From assembly GCF_037176765.1 (NCBI RefSeq), contig NC_090022.1:175730117-175794116 (forward strand): a DNA stretch of 64,000 nt, given 5' to 3'. The notes beneath the pieces are model-generated. The model did not search any database, was not told where the DNA came from, and worked only from the letters and a program-made list of their open reading frames with translations. The position numbers and the translations under genes are program-made. Origin of the DNA: Anolis sagrei (taxonomy: Eukaryota; Chordata; Lepidosauria; Squamata; Anolidae). This document shows, one piece after another, positions 12,375 through 22,681 of this stretch; the first letter of the stretch is position 1, and every line of letters begins with the position of its first letter.

Positions 12375-13340
12375 CAGCAACAGTAAGAACTGACCATGGA
12401 ACAACAGGCTGGTTCAAGATTGGGAAAGGCGTATGGCAGGATTGTATACTCTCACCCAACCTATTCAACTTGTATGCAGAACACATCATGCGATGTGCAG
12501 GGCTGGATGAATGCAAGGTTGGGGTAAAAACTGCTGGAAGAAACATTAACAACTTTAGATATGCAAATAACACCACTTTGATGGCCGAAAGCGAGGAGGA
12601 GCTGAGGAGCCTTCTAATCAAGGTGAAAGAAGAAAGTGCAAAAGCCGGGTTGCAGTTAAACATAAAAAAACCCAAGATTATGGCAACAAGAATGATTGAC
12701 AACTGAAAAATAGAGGGTGAAAATGTGGAGGCCGTGACAGACTTTGTATTTCTAGGTGCAAAGATTACTGCAGACGCAGACTGCAGCCAGGAAATCAGGA
12801 GACACTTACTTCTTGGGAGGAGAGAAATATCCAGTCTCGATAAAATAGTGAAGAGTAGAGACATCAGACTGGCAACGAAGTTCTGCCTAGTCAAAGCCAT
12901 GGTATTCCCTGTAGTCACCTATGGATGTGAGAGCTGGACCTTAGGGAAGGCTGAGCGAAGAAAGATCGATGCTTTTGAACTGTGGTGTTGGAGGAAAGTT
13001 CTGAGAGTGCCTTGGACTGCGAGAAGATCCAACCAGTCCACACTTCAGGAAATAAAGCCCGGCTGCTCATTGGAGGGAAGGATATTAGAGGCTAAGATGA
13101 AGTACTTTGGCCACATCATGAGAAGAAAGGAAAGCTTAGAGAAGACAATGATGCTGGGGGAAATGGAAGGGAAAAGGAAGAGAGGCCGACCAAGGGCAAG
13201 ATGAATGGCATCCTTGATTGAAGTGACTGGATTGACCTTGAAGGAGCTGGGTGTGGTGACGGCCGACAAGGAGCTCTGGCGTGGGCCAGTCCATGAGGTC
13301 ACAAAGAGTTGGAAACGACTGAACGAATGAACAACAAACA
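12375..13340 (+). mobile_element. BovB (RTE) LINE, 5'-truncated
   Basis: From 12470 the frame encodes the RT region (RNINNFRYANNTTLMAESEEE, with the YADD Asp pair changed to Asn). From 12725 comes [20 protein letters not shown] and SLEGRILEAKMKYFGHIMRR. It ends CGACTGAACGAATGAACAAC. The changed catalytic site shows it is dead. Confidence 0.9.
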
Positions 13341-13689
13341 ACAACAACCACATTAAGTAACTATTCCTGCACTAGGCTACTATTTCAACAAACTCAAGTA
13401 TAATGGAGGAGGGGTAGTAGTAGTAGTAGTAATTTTATTGATTAGCCTTTAGGCCATATCACAATAAGAAACAGAACAACAGGGCCTGACAAGACCTGAT
13501 CACACCCCACATAGTAAGTTAAAATAAGACACTTATAATAATACAGTAAATACATATGACAAGACATGATAAAACTGGTAACCTGATCAAGCTGAGTATA
13601 TACATCATATTTCATTATCGGGAGGGGTAGTATTTTACCATCATTAGCTCCAAAATGTACAGGTAAACTTTCTCCAGAAAATGAAACTC

Positions 13690-14120
13690 TGATCACTCTG
13701 ACCAAAAGGTCATGAGTTCGAAGCCAGCCCGGGTTGGAGTGGGTTTCCAACCAATTGTGTGTAGCCTGTTGTTGACCTTTGCAACCCGAAAGACAGTTGC
13801 ATCTGTCAAATAAGGTACCACCTTAAAGTGTGGGGAGGCTAAATTAACTGATTTATGAGGCCATAAAGAAGACTCCAGCAAAGCATTCCAGCGGGGAAGC
13901 ATGCGGGGAATGCGGAAGTGCTTCATCAGCGTTGCAGATGGACGATGAAAGCGACAGCTCCCCGGCGGCCAGAAAAAAGTTAAATAGCCTCTGTGTATGT
14001 CTGTACATGTTTGTATGTCAAAAATTGGCATTGAATGCTTGCCATATATGTGTACACTGTAATCCGCCCTGAGTCCCCTGCAGGGTGAGAAGGGCGGAAT
14101 ATAAAAGCTGTAAATAAATA
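13690..14120 (+). mobile_element. tRNA-derived SINE, family B
   Basis: Box-B-like GTCATGAGTTCGAAGCCAGC is followed by a unique body with GCAACCCGAAAGACAGTTGC. The 3' end is GTAATCCGCCCTGAGTCCCC, an L2/CR1-like tail, then TAAATAAA. It matches the copy at 27330-27770. The extreme tRNA head is replaced or lost here. Confidence 0.75.
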
Positions 14121-14196
14121 AAAAAATTAACTGAAATAACAAAACTCATATCAAAATACATTTGAAGAAAAAAGAAGCATCTACATTCTTCTTGGT

Positions 14197-14312
14197 CAGT
14201 GCTTCCCAAGTGTTTTGGGGACTTCAACTCCCAGAAGCCCCTGAAAGCTTAAACAAAGACTGGGATTTCTGGGAGCTGGAGTCCAAAACACCTGGAGGTT
14301 GGGAACACAACA
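14197..14312. mobile_element. Diverged palindromic hAT MITE
   Basis: CAGTGCTTCCCAAGTGTTTTGG, TCAACTCCCAGAAGCC and the inverted right arm (GGATTTCTGGGAGCTGGAG, CCAAAACACCTGGAGGTTGG) place this with the CAGTGGTTCTCAACC family, as an older copy. Confidence 0.6.
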
Positions 14313-14424
14313 AATGGTTAATGGCATTCGTCAAAATATGACATCCTATTGCAACTTTTTTGAATGTAACACATCTTAGTATTAAAATGCATCCTGAGCT
14401 CTGAAGATCACCTGGGAAGGAATC

Positions 14425-15315
14425 CCACAGCGCACCCAAATACCTGGGAGTCACTCTGGACCATGCGCTGACCTACAAGAAGCACTGCCTGAATATCAAG
14501 CAAAAAGTGGGTGCTAGAAACAATATCATACGAAAGCTGACTGGCACAACCTGGGGATCACAACCAGACACAGTGAAGACATCTGCCCTTGCGCTGTGCT
14601 ACTCTGCTGCTGAGTGTGCATGCCCAGTGTGGAACACATCTCACCACACTAAAACAGTGGATGTGGCACTTAATGAGACATGCCGCATTATCACGGGGTG
14701 TCTGCGCCCCACACTACTGGAGAAATTACACTGCTTAGCCGGTATTGCACCACCTGACACCCGCCGGGAAGTAGCAGCCAATAGTGAAAGGACCAAGGCA
14801 GAGACATCTCCAGCTCATCCCCTGTTTGGGTATCAGCCAGCACGCCAACGACTTAAATCTAGACATAAGATCTACAGAGACACTCGCTGGAACACCTCAG
14901 CAAGCGAGAGTCCAAAAGTGGCAGGCTCAAACCCAGAACCTCAATCAATGGCTGATACCAAATGAGAGACTCCCTCCTGGGCACACAGAAAACTGGGCGA
15001 CTTGGAAGGCGCTGAACAGACTGCGCTCTGGCACCATGAGATGCAGAACCAACCTTCAGAAATGGGGTCACAAAGTGGAGTGTGGAGAAGAGCAAACCAC
15101 TGACCACCTGCTGCAATGCAACTTGAGCCCTCCTACATGCACAATGGAGGACCTTCTTGCAGCAACACCAGAAGCACTCCAAGTGGCCAGATACTGGTCA
15201 AAGGGCATTTAATCAACTACCAAACTCACAAGTTTTGTATTTTGTCTGTTTGTTTGCTTTGTTCTTTTAGAAATGTAATATAATTTGACTGGTTGCCCTG
15301 ACAAGACAAATAAAA
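14425..15315 (+). mobile_element. Jockey-like non-LTR retrotransposon, 3' end
   Basis: Near 14435-14510 the sequence encodes the YLGVTLD and LTYKKHC words of Jockey-type RT thumbs. Then come RNNIIRKLTGTTWGSQPDT, ALALCYSAAE and VWNTSHHTKTV, with CGEEQTTDHLLQCN close to the end. The 3' end is GGTTGCCCTGACAAGACAAA. Frames are broken. It ends just downstream of the BICD-like first exon. Confidence 0.8.
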
Positions 15316-15455
15316 AGGTATTAAAATAGGAGGTCAGACTATATGACCTCAAGGAGTTCCCCAACTCTTACAACAGCTCCCCCCCTACACACACACAAAC
15401 ATACAATGCCCCCCCTCCTCCCCTCTCTGCACCGCTATGATTCTATGATCCTCAC

Positions 15456-15708
15456 CTTGCCTTTCAGGAAAGGGGCGTGGTCAGACTTCTCCAATGGCAG
15501 CAGCTCATTGAACAGGACAGAAAGTTCTGCGAAAGTGAACGCAGGGTCAATTCTTAGGTTTCCGGCTACAGGCGCCACGGTTTTTTGGCTCGGGCGGGGT
15601 CCTAAATTGCACTCTTTTTAAACCAACATTCTTGAAAGTTCACTCCGCCGGCGTCTGACGCTAAACTCGGGAGACAGGCCGCGCCAGGCACAGCCGCCAG
15701 TGCGCGCT
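15456..15708 (-). other. Proposed untranslated first exon of the BICD-like gene
   Basis: A donor site (AAG/GTGAGG, minus strand) lies at 15456/15455, about 250 bases downstream of a TATA box. The acceptor of the ATG-bearing exon is near 3348 (TATAG/CAG), which leaves a first intron of about 12.1 kb. The stretch contains one ATG that opens a frame of 14 codons and closes inside the exon, a possible upstream ORF. A longer open frame without ATG exists but its phase does not fit the next exon. The transcript link is inferred. Confidence 0.5.
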
Positions 15709-15729
15709 TCACCCTCCTCGCGCCTTCCC

Positions 15730-16190
15730 CCCTCCCCTTTTATAAGCACTGCTCAGTTCCCCCTCCCCTCCTCCCCCGGCGTTTGAAATTCCTCGCGCGC
15801 CCAAACGAGACACCGTCCTGTCTATTATGGCTGATGGCGCGAGGAGTGAATTATTTCATTGGCCAGCTCTCGTATCCGAGGCCGAGTACTGGCGTTCTGA
15901 TTGGTGGGATTTTTCACAGCACTCTTAGCCTCTATGCTGATAGGCTGGAGAGTCTTGAGGCTACCCCTTCGCCGAAGCCACGCCCTTTCTGCCTCCTGTT
16001 TGGTTAGATTTGAGGGAAAGCCACGCCCCATGTTCTACAACCAAGCTCCGCCTCCTAACTAACGGAAAAAGTGTCGCTCCGCCCTTTTTGTCAGAAACGC
16101 CCCTTCTGAGACCTTTCTAACGGTCGGCAAGAGGGAGGGGCGGGATACAAGTTGACTGACATGTAGACAAGCCAATGAGAATTATTTCTA
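15730..16190 (-). promoter_or_regulatory. TATA + CCAAT promoter of the BICD-like gene
   Basis: On the minus strand TATAAAAG occupies 15744-15737, which would place the start of transcription near 15705-15713. Upstream are a TTTGAA-type element (15782-15787 on plus) and inverted CCAAT boxes at 15858-15862 and 15900-15904, 42 bases apart, in a GC-rich unmethylated-looking stretch. Another CCAAT lies near 16172 on the plus strand. TTTGAA (CHR) with paired NF-Y sites is typical of cell-cycle promoters; that reading is inference. Confidence 0.55.
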
Positions 16191-16375
16191 CGACGGGTTT
16201 AGCCACTTGCAAACGCTCCCGCCCTCCAAAATCTGTGAGGTGAGGGAGGCTGTTACAAAATAGCCATTGCTGGGTAGGAAAAAAAAGTAATGGGCCTAGT
16301 GGCTTTCAGAAGTATTCATAGGCATGGGAATGGCGAAAGGAAAGAAAAAACACCTCAAATGAGAGGAAATATAGC

Positions 16376-16795
16376 CAGTGGTTCTCAACCTGTGGGTCCC
16401 CAGATGTTTTGGCCTACAACTTCCAGACACCCTAACACTGTGGTTCTCAACCGGTGGGTCCCCAGATGTTTTGGGCTTCAACTCCCAGAAATCCCAGTCA
16501 GTTTACCAGCTGTTAGGGCAGTGGTTCTCAACCTGTGGGACCCCAGATGTTTTTGCCTACAACTTTCAGACACCAGAACACAGTGGTTCTCAACCTGTGG
16601 GTCCCAAGGTGTTTTGGCCTACAACTCCCAGAAATCCCAACCAGTTTACCAGCTGTTGGGATTTCTGGGAGTTGAAGGCCAAAACATCTGGGGACCCACA
16701 GGTTGAAAACCAATGCCCTAATAGCTGGTAAACAGGCTGGGATTTCTGGGAGTTGTAGGCCAAAACACCTGGGGACCCACAGGTTGAGAACCACT
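16376..16795. mobile_element. Cluster of nested palindromic hAT MITEs
   Basis: CAGTGGTTCTCAACC or a close form starts at about 16376, 16437, 16519 and 16579, and the inverted arm ends at about 16795. Five partial copies are packed into 420 bases. The cluster lies just upstream of the BICD-like promoter. Confidence 0.8.
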
Positions 16796-17056
16796 TTTTT
16801 TGTCATGTCAGGAGCGACTTGAGAAACTGCAAGTCGCTTCTGGTGTGAGAGAATTGGCTGTCTGCAAGGACCTTGCCCAGAGGACGCCCAGATGATTTGA
16901 TGTATTTATCATCCTTGTGGGAGGCTTCTCTCACGTCCCCGCATGAGGAGCTAGAGCTGATAGAGGGAGCTCATCCGCCTCTCCCCGGGTTTGAACATGT
17001 GACCTGTCAGTCTTCAGTGCTGCCGGCACAGGGGTTTAACCCACTGCACCGCTGAA
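16796..17056 (-). mobile_element. tRNA-derived SINE, family A
   Basis: On minus the head reads GCAGTGGGTTAAACCCCTGT with a box-B-like GTTCAAACCCGGGG, then a body ending CTCAAGTCGCTCCTGACATG and a poly-A tail. A head-to-tail neighbour lies at 17160. Confidence 0.8.
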
Positions 17057-17159
17057 ATAGACGTATAGGTGTATCAGGGCATTCAGTTCTCAGGCCAGGC
17101 CCATTGCTGGCAATTTGGCATTGTTTTTTCAAAGATGCCAGCTGTGGTCATTAATAATT

Positions 17160-17403
17160 TCTTTTTTTTTTTTTTTGTCATGTGACTCCTGGTGTGAGAG
17201 AATTGGCCGTCTGCAAGGACGTTGCCCAGGGGACGCCTGGATGATTTGATGTTTTTATCATCCTTGTGGGAGGCTTCTCTCATGTCCCCGCATGAGGAGC
17301 TGAAGCTGATAAAGGGAGCTCATCCGCCTCTCCCCGGATTTGAACCTGTGACCTGTCGGTCATCAGTCCTGCTGGCACAGGGCTTTCCTGCGCCACCAGG
17401 GGC
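17160..17403 (-). mobile_element. tRNA-derived SINE, family A
   Basis: Same body as 16796-17056, with a shortened 3' tail (GGAGTCACATGACAAAAAA). It abuts the BovB fragment that starts at 17404. Confidence 0.75.
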
Positions 17404-17745
17404 TCCATTTTCCCCAGCGTCATTGTCTTCTCTAAGCTTTCCTGTCTTCTCATGATGTGGCCAAAGTACTTCATCTTAGCCCCTAATATCCTTCCCTCCA
17501 ATGAGCAGTCAGGCTTTATTTCTTGAAGTATGGACTGGTGGGATCTTCTCACGGTCCAAGGCACTCTCAGAACTTTCCTCCAACACCACAGTTCAAAAGC
17601 ATCTATCTTCCTTCGCTCAGCCTTCCCTAAGGTCCAGCTCTCACATCCGTAGGTGACTATGGGAAATACCACTGCTTTAACTACGCGGATCTTCGTTGCC
17701 AGTGTGATGTCTCTACTCTTCACTATTTTATCGAGATTGGACATT
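17404..17745 (-). mobile_element. BovB (RTE) LINE internal fragment
   Basis: Minus strand encodes [40 protein letters not shown] and FGHIMRRQESLEKTM. Both ends are missing. It overlaps in content with the next fragment at 17813. Confidence 0.85.
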
Positions 17746-17812
17746 ATAGTAGGATGTATGCAAGTCTTTAATTCAGTTCTGTGTAAAAATAATGGAACAG
17801 TACTGGGGAGTT

Positions 17813-18395
17813 GTTTATTTGTTCATTCGTTTCCGACTCTTTGTGACCTCATGGACCAGTCCACACCAGAGCTCCCTGTCGACCGTCACCACCCCCAGCT
17901 CCTTCAAGGTCAATCCAGTCACTTCAAGGATCCCATCCATCTTGCCCTTGGTTGGCCGCTCTTCCTTTTTACTTCAATTTTCCCCAGCATCATTGTCTTC
18001 TCTAAGCTTTGCTGTCTCCTCATGATGTGGCCAAAGTACTTCAACTTTGTCTCTAGTATCCTTCCCTCCAATGAGCAGTCGGGCTTTATTTCCTGGAGGA
18101 TGGACTGGTTGGATCTTCTTGCAGTCCAAGGCACTCTCAGCACTTTCCTCCAACACCACAGCTCAAAAGCATCTATCTTCCTTCGCTCAGCCTTCCCTAA
18201 GGTCCAGCTCTCACATCCGTAGGTTGCTACAGGGAATACCATGGCTTTGACTATGCGGATCTTTGTTGCCAGTGTGATGTCTCTACTCTTTACTATTTTA
18301 TCGAGATTGGACATTGCTCTCCTCCCAAGAAGCGTCTTCTGATTTCCTGGCCACAGTCTGCATCTGCAGTAATCTTTGCACCTAGAAATACAATG
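17813..18395 (-). mobile_element. BovB (RTE) LINE 3' fragment
   Basis: Minus strand encodes [40 protein letters not shown] and GKIEVKRKSGQPRARWM. The BovB 3' end near 17815 (GGAAACGAATGAAC) is present. Confidence 0.88.
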
Positions 18396-18439
18396 AATTC
18401 CTATGCACACTGCATATTTCTTATTTGTAGTGTAAAAAA

Positions 18440-18545
18440 ACTTAAAATAGAATAATTAAAATGAAGAACAATTTTAACAAATATAAATTTACTATTTCAA
18501 TGGGAAGTGTAGGCCTGCTTTTGGCAGATGAGATAGCGTTGTTGG
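18440..18545. mobile_element. Remnant of the CAGGGGTCC hAT family
   Basis: TTTAACAAATATAAATTTACT and AATGGGAAGTGTAGGCCTGC match the interior of the elements at 1-191 and 60807-61161. No ends are preserved. Confidence 0.5.
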
Positions 18546-20750
18546 GCCAGAGCTCAAGATTATTCAATAAGAGGATACAAAGTCCCTTATGCAATTGTGT
18601 CATGCATCAGATGAAATAGCTCTCTTATGATTATGCCTCCAGGTTTATTTATCTTTTGAGATTTTTTTTTTAAAAAGAAATATTTGTGTCAGAAGCGAAT
18701 TGAGAATACAGTTTTTAAAAAACCACAAAGTTAAAAATTTGGCATTATACTAAATTTCCTTTGACCAGAAGCTGGCCACTTCGAGTGCCTCTGGTGTCAC
18801 TGTAAGGTCCTCCAATGTGCATGTGGCGGGGTTCAGACCACAGTGTAGTAAATGGTCTGTGGTTTGTTCTTTTCTACACTCATGTTGTGCACTCATTTGT
18901 AGCCCCATTTCTTAAGATTGGTTCTGCATCTCATGCTACATTGCAAATTCTGTCCAGTTAAGTAAACAAAGAAGGCCTCTTCCCTGAAAAGGTTTCCAAT
19001 CTGAACTTTAGCTGCAAAGAGGGGGTATGATGAAAGGAAAAGAAGTTCAAGGAGAGGTTCAATGTTCGGTTTCAGGACCTAAGTTCCAGATCCAGGCTGG
19101 GTGAAATCAATAACAAGCCAAAGGCTGGCTGCCTAGTGAAATGCACTACATTATATCTCTCCCCCATGGAAAACACTAGCCCTGCAACATGGGCAATCCC
19201 GAATATTAGGTCAAAATACTTTAACCCAAGCAAATGATTTATTTCAATATAATTGTCAAACAGTTTAAAATTGCACAGGCTGATCAAAACAATGGGGTGG
19301 CAGCTTTCCCAAGTCCCCTGCCCTTCATGAATAACTACCAACAAGCTGGAGGACAGGGGTTGGATTCTTAGTTTGAGTTCTGCCCTATATCACTATCCTT
19401 AAATTTAACATTTTACAGGGTACAGACTTAACAAAACATAGAAAATGGTCTGTGATTTTTTGTAGATTTCCTAATATTTGTAATTTATGCACACTTTTTG
19501 GAAGAAGTTCACTTTCTGTGTAATAAAAAAGTCCAGACACAACCTAAGGGTACATCTAGATCAGTGGTTCTCAACCTGTGGGTCACAAGGTGTTTTGGCC
19601 TACAACTCCCAGAAATCCTAGCCAGTTTACCAGCTGTTAGGATTTCTGGGAGTTGAAGGCCAAAACATCTGGAGACCCACAGGTTGAGAACCACTGCTCT
19701 ATACTGATTTAAGGGACCAGAAAGCTTGAATTTATGTTCCTGTTTTCCGTTCCCCCACCCCAATTTAGGAGAACCACGTCAAAACATTTTTGTCAATGCA
19801 ATAGCATATAAAAGTTAGCTCAGAATGATTGTTTTGGCTCGATGTGTAGAATCAGATTTTCACTAGTAATTTGTTAAATGTATTGTATCACAGATCAAAA
19901 TGCAAGGATCTTGGTAGCTTATTGACAATGAATTTCCCAGGATTATTAGCACATCCAGTACCTTAGGCAGTTATTTTTTCTTGTATGTGAAGCCAATATA
20001 TCGTATATATATGCAAAAACCAGAACAAATTTACAAGTGAATGGAACAAAAAGCAATCTGCAGTATAATCATATATACATTGAATATTACATGTGAAAAA
20101 CAGTGTATATATGTATATAGTCTGTACTGAAAGAAATATATGAACATTCCTTTTATATTTCATCTCATGACACCATCATTTCCTGCTTTAAACAAAGCCT
20201 GAATGGCTAAAATGGAAAAACAGGACATGTAGATGGTACCAACACAACTGTGCAGAACAGGCGCTGGTCTTCAACCTCCTGCAGTGATACACCTTCTTCT
20301 TAAGGGGACTTCTTCAGAACAAAACATGGGAGAAGGGCATCAGAAAACTCACCTGCAGCACAATCGCTACTCCACTTAAATATGCAGAAGACTCTCTGGA
20401 GCTAAGCATTTGGGGGCAAGGCAGACTTCAACTGTTTCTCTGTGATGCCATTCCCTTTACAGAAAAACAGCTGAAGCGATTCTCCAGAGCTCACTGGTTT
20501 CCTGCCCTGGATAATTTTTTGGCTACAGCACTTGTCTCAATTGGAGAGGATTTCCGGAGAGGTGGTAGGGAAGCACCTCTTAGAAGTGTAATTCATTGAA
20601 TCTTGTACTCCACTGCTTAAAGTGGCTGCTTCATCCTGCCCCACCACTCTGCGAGATATTAAAATTACAATAACTTTAATGTGAATGTTAAAATTGCTCT
20701 GACAGCAAGAGCCAATTTTTAATAGTAACTGCTTTCTACTAAATGCAGGT
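18546..20750. other. Intergenic stretch with little recognised content
   Basis: Apart from the hAT MITE at 19562-19696, I see no exon, RNA gene or named repeat. Segment 20170-20640 is more GC-rich and lacks simple repeats, but I could not find a frame or splice structure in it. Confidence 0.4.
19562..19696. mobile_element. Palindromic hAT MITE
   Basis: Both arms (CAGTGGTTCTCAACCTGTGG and its inverse) are intact. The flanking 8 bases agree at only about five places, so the insertion is older or the flank has changed. Confidence 0.75.
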
Positions 20751-20756
20751 TTGTAG

Positions 20757-21566
20757 TTGTTGTTCATTCGTTCAGTCATTTCTGACTCTTCGTGACTTCA
20801 TGGACCAGTCCACACCAGAACTCCCTGTCAGCCGTCACCACCCCCAGCTCCTTCAAGATCAATCCAGTCACTTCAAGGATCCCATCCATCCATCTTACCC
20901 TTGGTCGGCCCCTCTTCCTTTTTCCTTCCATTTTCCCCAGCATCTTAGTCTTCTCTAAGCTTTCCTTTCTTCTCATGATGTGGCCAAAGTACTTCATCTT
21001 TGCCTCTAATAGCCTTCCCTCCAATGAGCAGTCGGGCTTGATTTCCTGAAGTATGGACTGATTGGCTCTTCTCGCAGTCCAAGGCACTCTCAGAACTTTC
21101 CTCCAGCACCACAGTTCAAAAGCATCTATCTTCCTTCGCTCAGCCTTCCCTATGGTCCAGCTCTCACATCCATAGGTGACTATGGGGAATACCATTGCTT
21201 TAACTGTGCGGATCTTCATTGCCTGTATGATGTCTCTACTCTTCACTATTTTATCGAGATTGGTCATTGCTCTCCTCCCAAGAAGTAAGCGTCTCCTGAT
21301 TTCCTGGCTGGAGACTGAGTCTGCAGCTAGAAATACAAAGTTTGGCACTGCCTCCACGTTTTCTCCCTCTATTTCCCAGTTGTCAATCATTCTTGTAGCC
21401 ATAATCTTTTTTTTAATGTTTAACTGCAACCCAACTTTTGCACTTTCTTCTTTCACCTTGATTAGAAGGCTCCTCAACTCCTCCTCGCTTTCGGCCATCA
21501 AAGTGGTGTCGTCTGCATATCTAAGGTTGTTAATATTTCTTCCAGCAATTTTCACCCCAGCCTTAT
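20757..21566 (-). mobile_element. BovB (RTE) LINE, 5'-truncated
   Basis: One frame is open over most of the copy on minus and encodes NNLRYADDTTLMAESEEELR with an intact YADD. It continues through [20 protein letters not shown] to the tail CAGAAATGACTGAACGAATG. It is the least broken BovB copy here but lacks the 5' half. Confidence 0.9.
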
Positions 21567-21819
21567 ACAAAATACAGGTGTTGAGGCCAAAAGCAAATGA
21601 TCCCAGAACACAATAAAGATCCACATAAGGTCCATCCTCATTCTCTGAATAAGACTGAACCTGCAATAGCATCATATTTCCCTATCAGAAACAGACAATG
21701 GGAGAAATAAAATATGTTGCCTGGATCTGGATATTAATTTTTCCATATGAAGGGAAAGAAAAAAAACACAGGGCTCTAGCTTTGTGAACCACCTTGCACC
21801 ACTCCCAAGTTTTCTTATT

Positions 21820-21945
21820 TTTTGTTGTGTCAGGAGCGACTTGAGAAACGGCTAGTCGCTTCTGGTGTTGAGAGAATTGGCCGTCTGCAAGGATGTTGCC
21901 CAGGGGACGCCCAGATGATTTGATGTTTTTATCATCCACTCCCAA
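21820..21945 (-). mobile_element. tRNA-derived SINE, family A, 3' half
   Basis: TTGTTGTGTCAGGAGCGACT through GATGATTTGATGTTTTTATC matches the 3' half of family A. The tRNA head is missing. Confidence 0.7.
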
Positions 21946-22681
21946 GTAATGCAATACAGTATGTAGTGTATTCAAGCTCCTGAATAATTTCCTCCTTTTC
22001 CTATTACTTAAGAAATCATCCACAGAGACTTGCGAAGTTCTTTACTGATTTGTTAGCTGTATACTGTTAACAACAACACAGTACACATATAACAAGCAAA
22101 AATTATCTTGGTCACATTCAGTTCTAAGACAATATTACTCATATTACAAAGAACATTGCTGTAGGAACCAGTTGCATTCTGCACCAAGTACTAATTATGT
22201 ATCACTATCTCCTGCTAGGAAACCACCCATGGAAATGTCTACCCAACATGGCCTTGGAATGACAGGTCTGAGAGAGGAACACCAAGTAGGGTAGGCGCCA
22301 GGCACAGCAGCAGGTGACAACCAATTCAGGTAAGACATACGCTACTTGGTCCACATAAATTTGCCAGGAGGTTTTTAGGCTCAGTTAATATGCAAATAGA
22401 TTAAGACTGGCATGTTAATTGTGGGGAAAGGTGTTGGAATATAACCAGAGCTATTTTTTAAATCTACATTTAAACTCAAAGTAAGGTCAAAGCCTTATTC
22501 TGGGATGTTAACAGCAGCATATTGATAGAAATCATAAATGGAATATCAGATGATTTCTTAGTCACAAAGGGAAAGGATGCTATAAATTTTGCTGCCAGAA
22601 AAATAATAGACTCACATTTCCTCAAACCCATTTTTCATGTTGCTGTCACTGGAACCTTCTACCTAAAACCTGACAATTGTA
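21946..22681 (-). other. Probable TKTL1 3' UTR and downstream region
   Basis: This is the stretch after the TKTL1 stop codon. I found no obvious exon or mobile element and could not assign a poly(A) signal with confidence. Confidence 0.3.

Noticed and set aside
15456-15621. Open frame on minus across the proposed BICD-like first exon, containing LFNELLP, which resembles a Spindly motif
   Set aside because: There is no ATG, and the frame ends in phase 0 at the donor while the next exon needs one base to stay open. I treat it as untranslated.
16376-16795. Regular repeats as a CRISPR-like array
   Set aside because: The units are MITE arms of unequal length in a vertebrate genome, without constant spacers.
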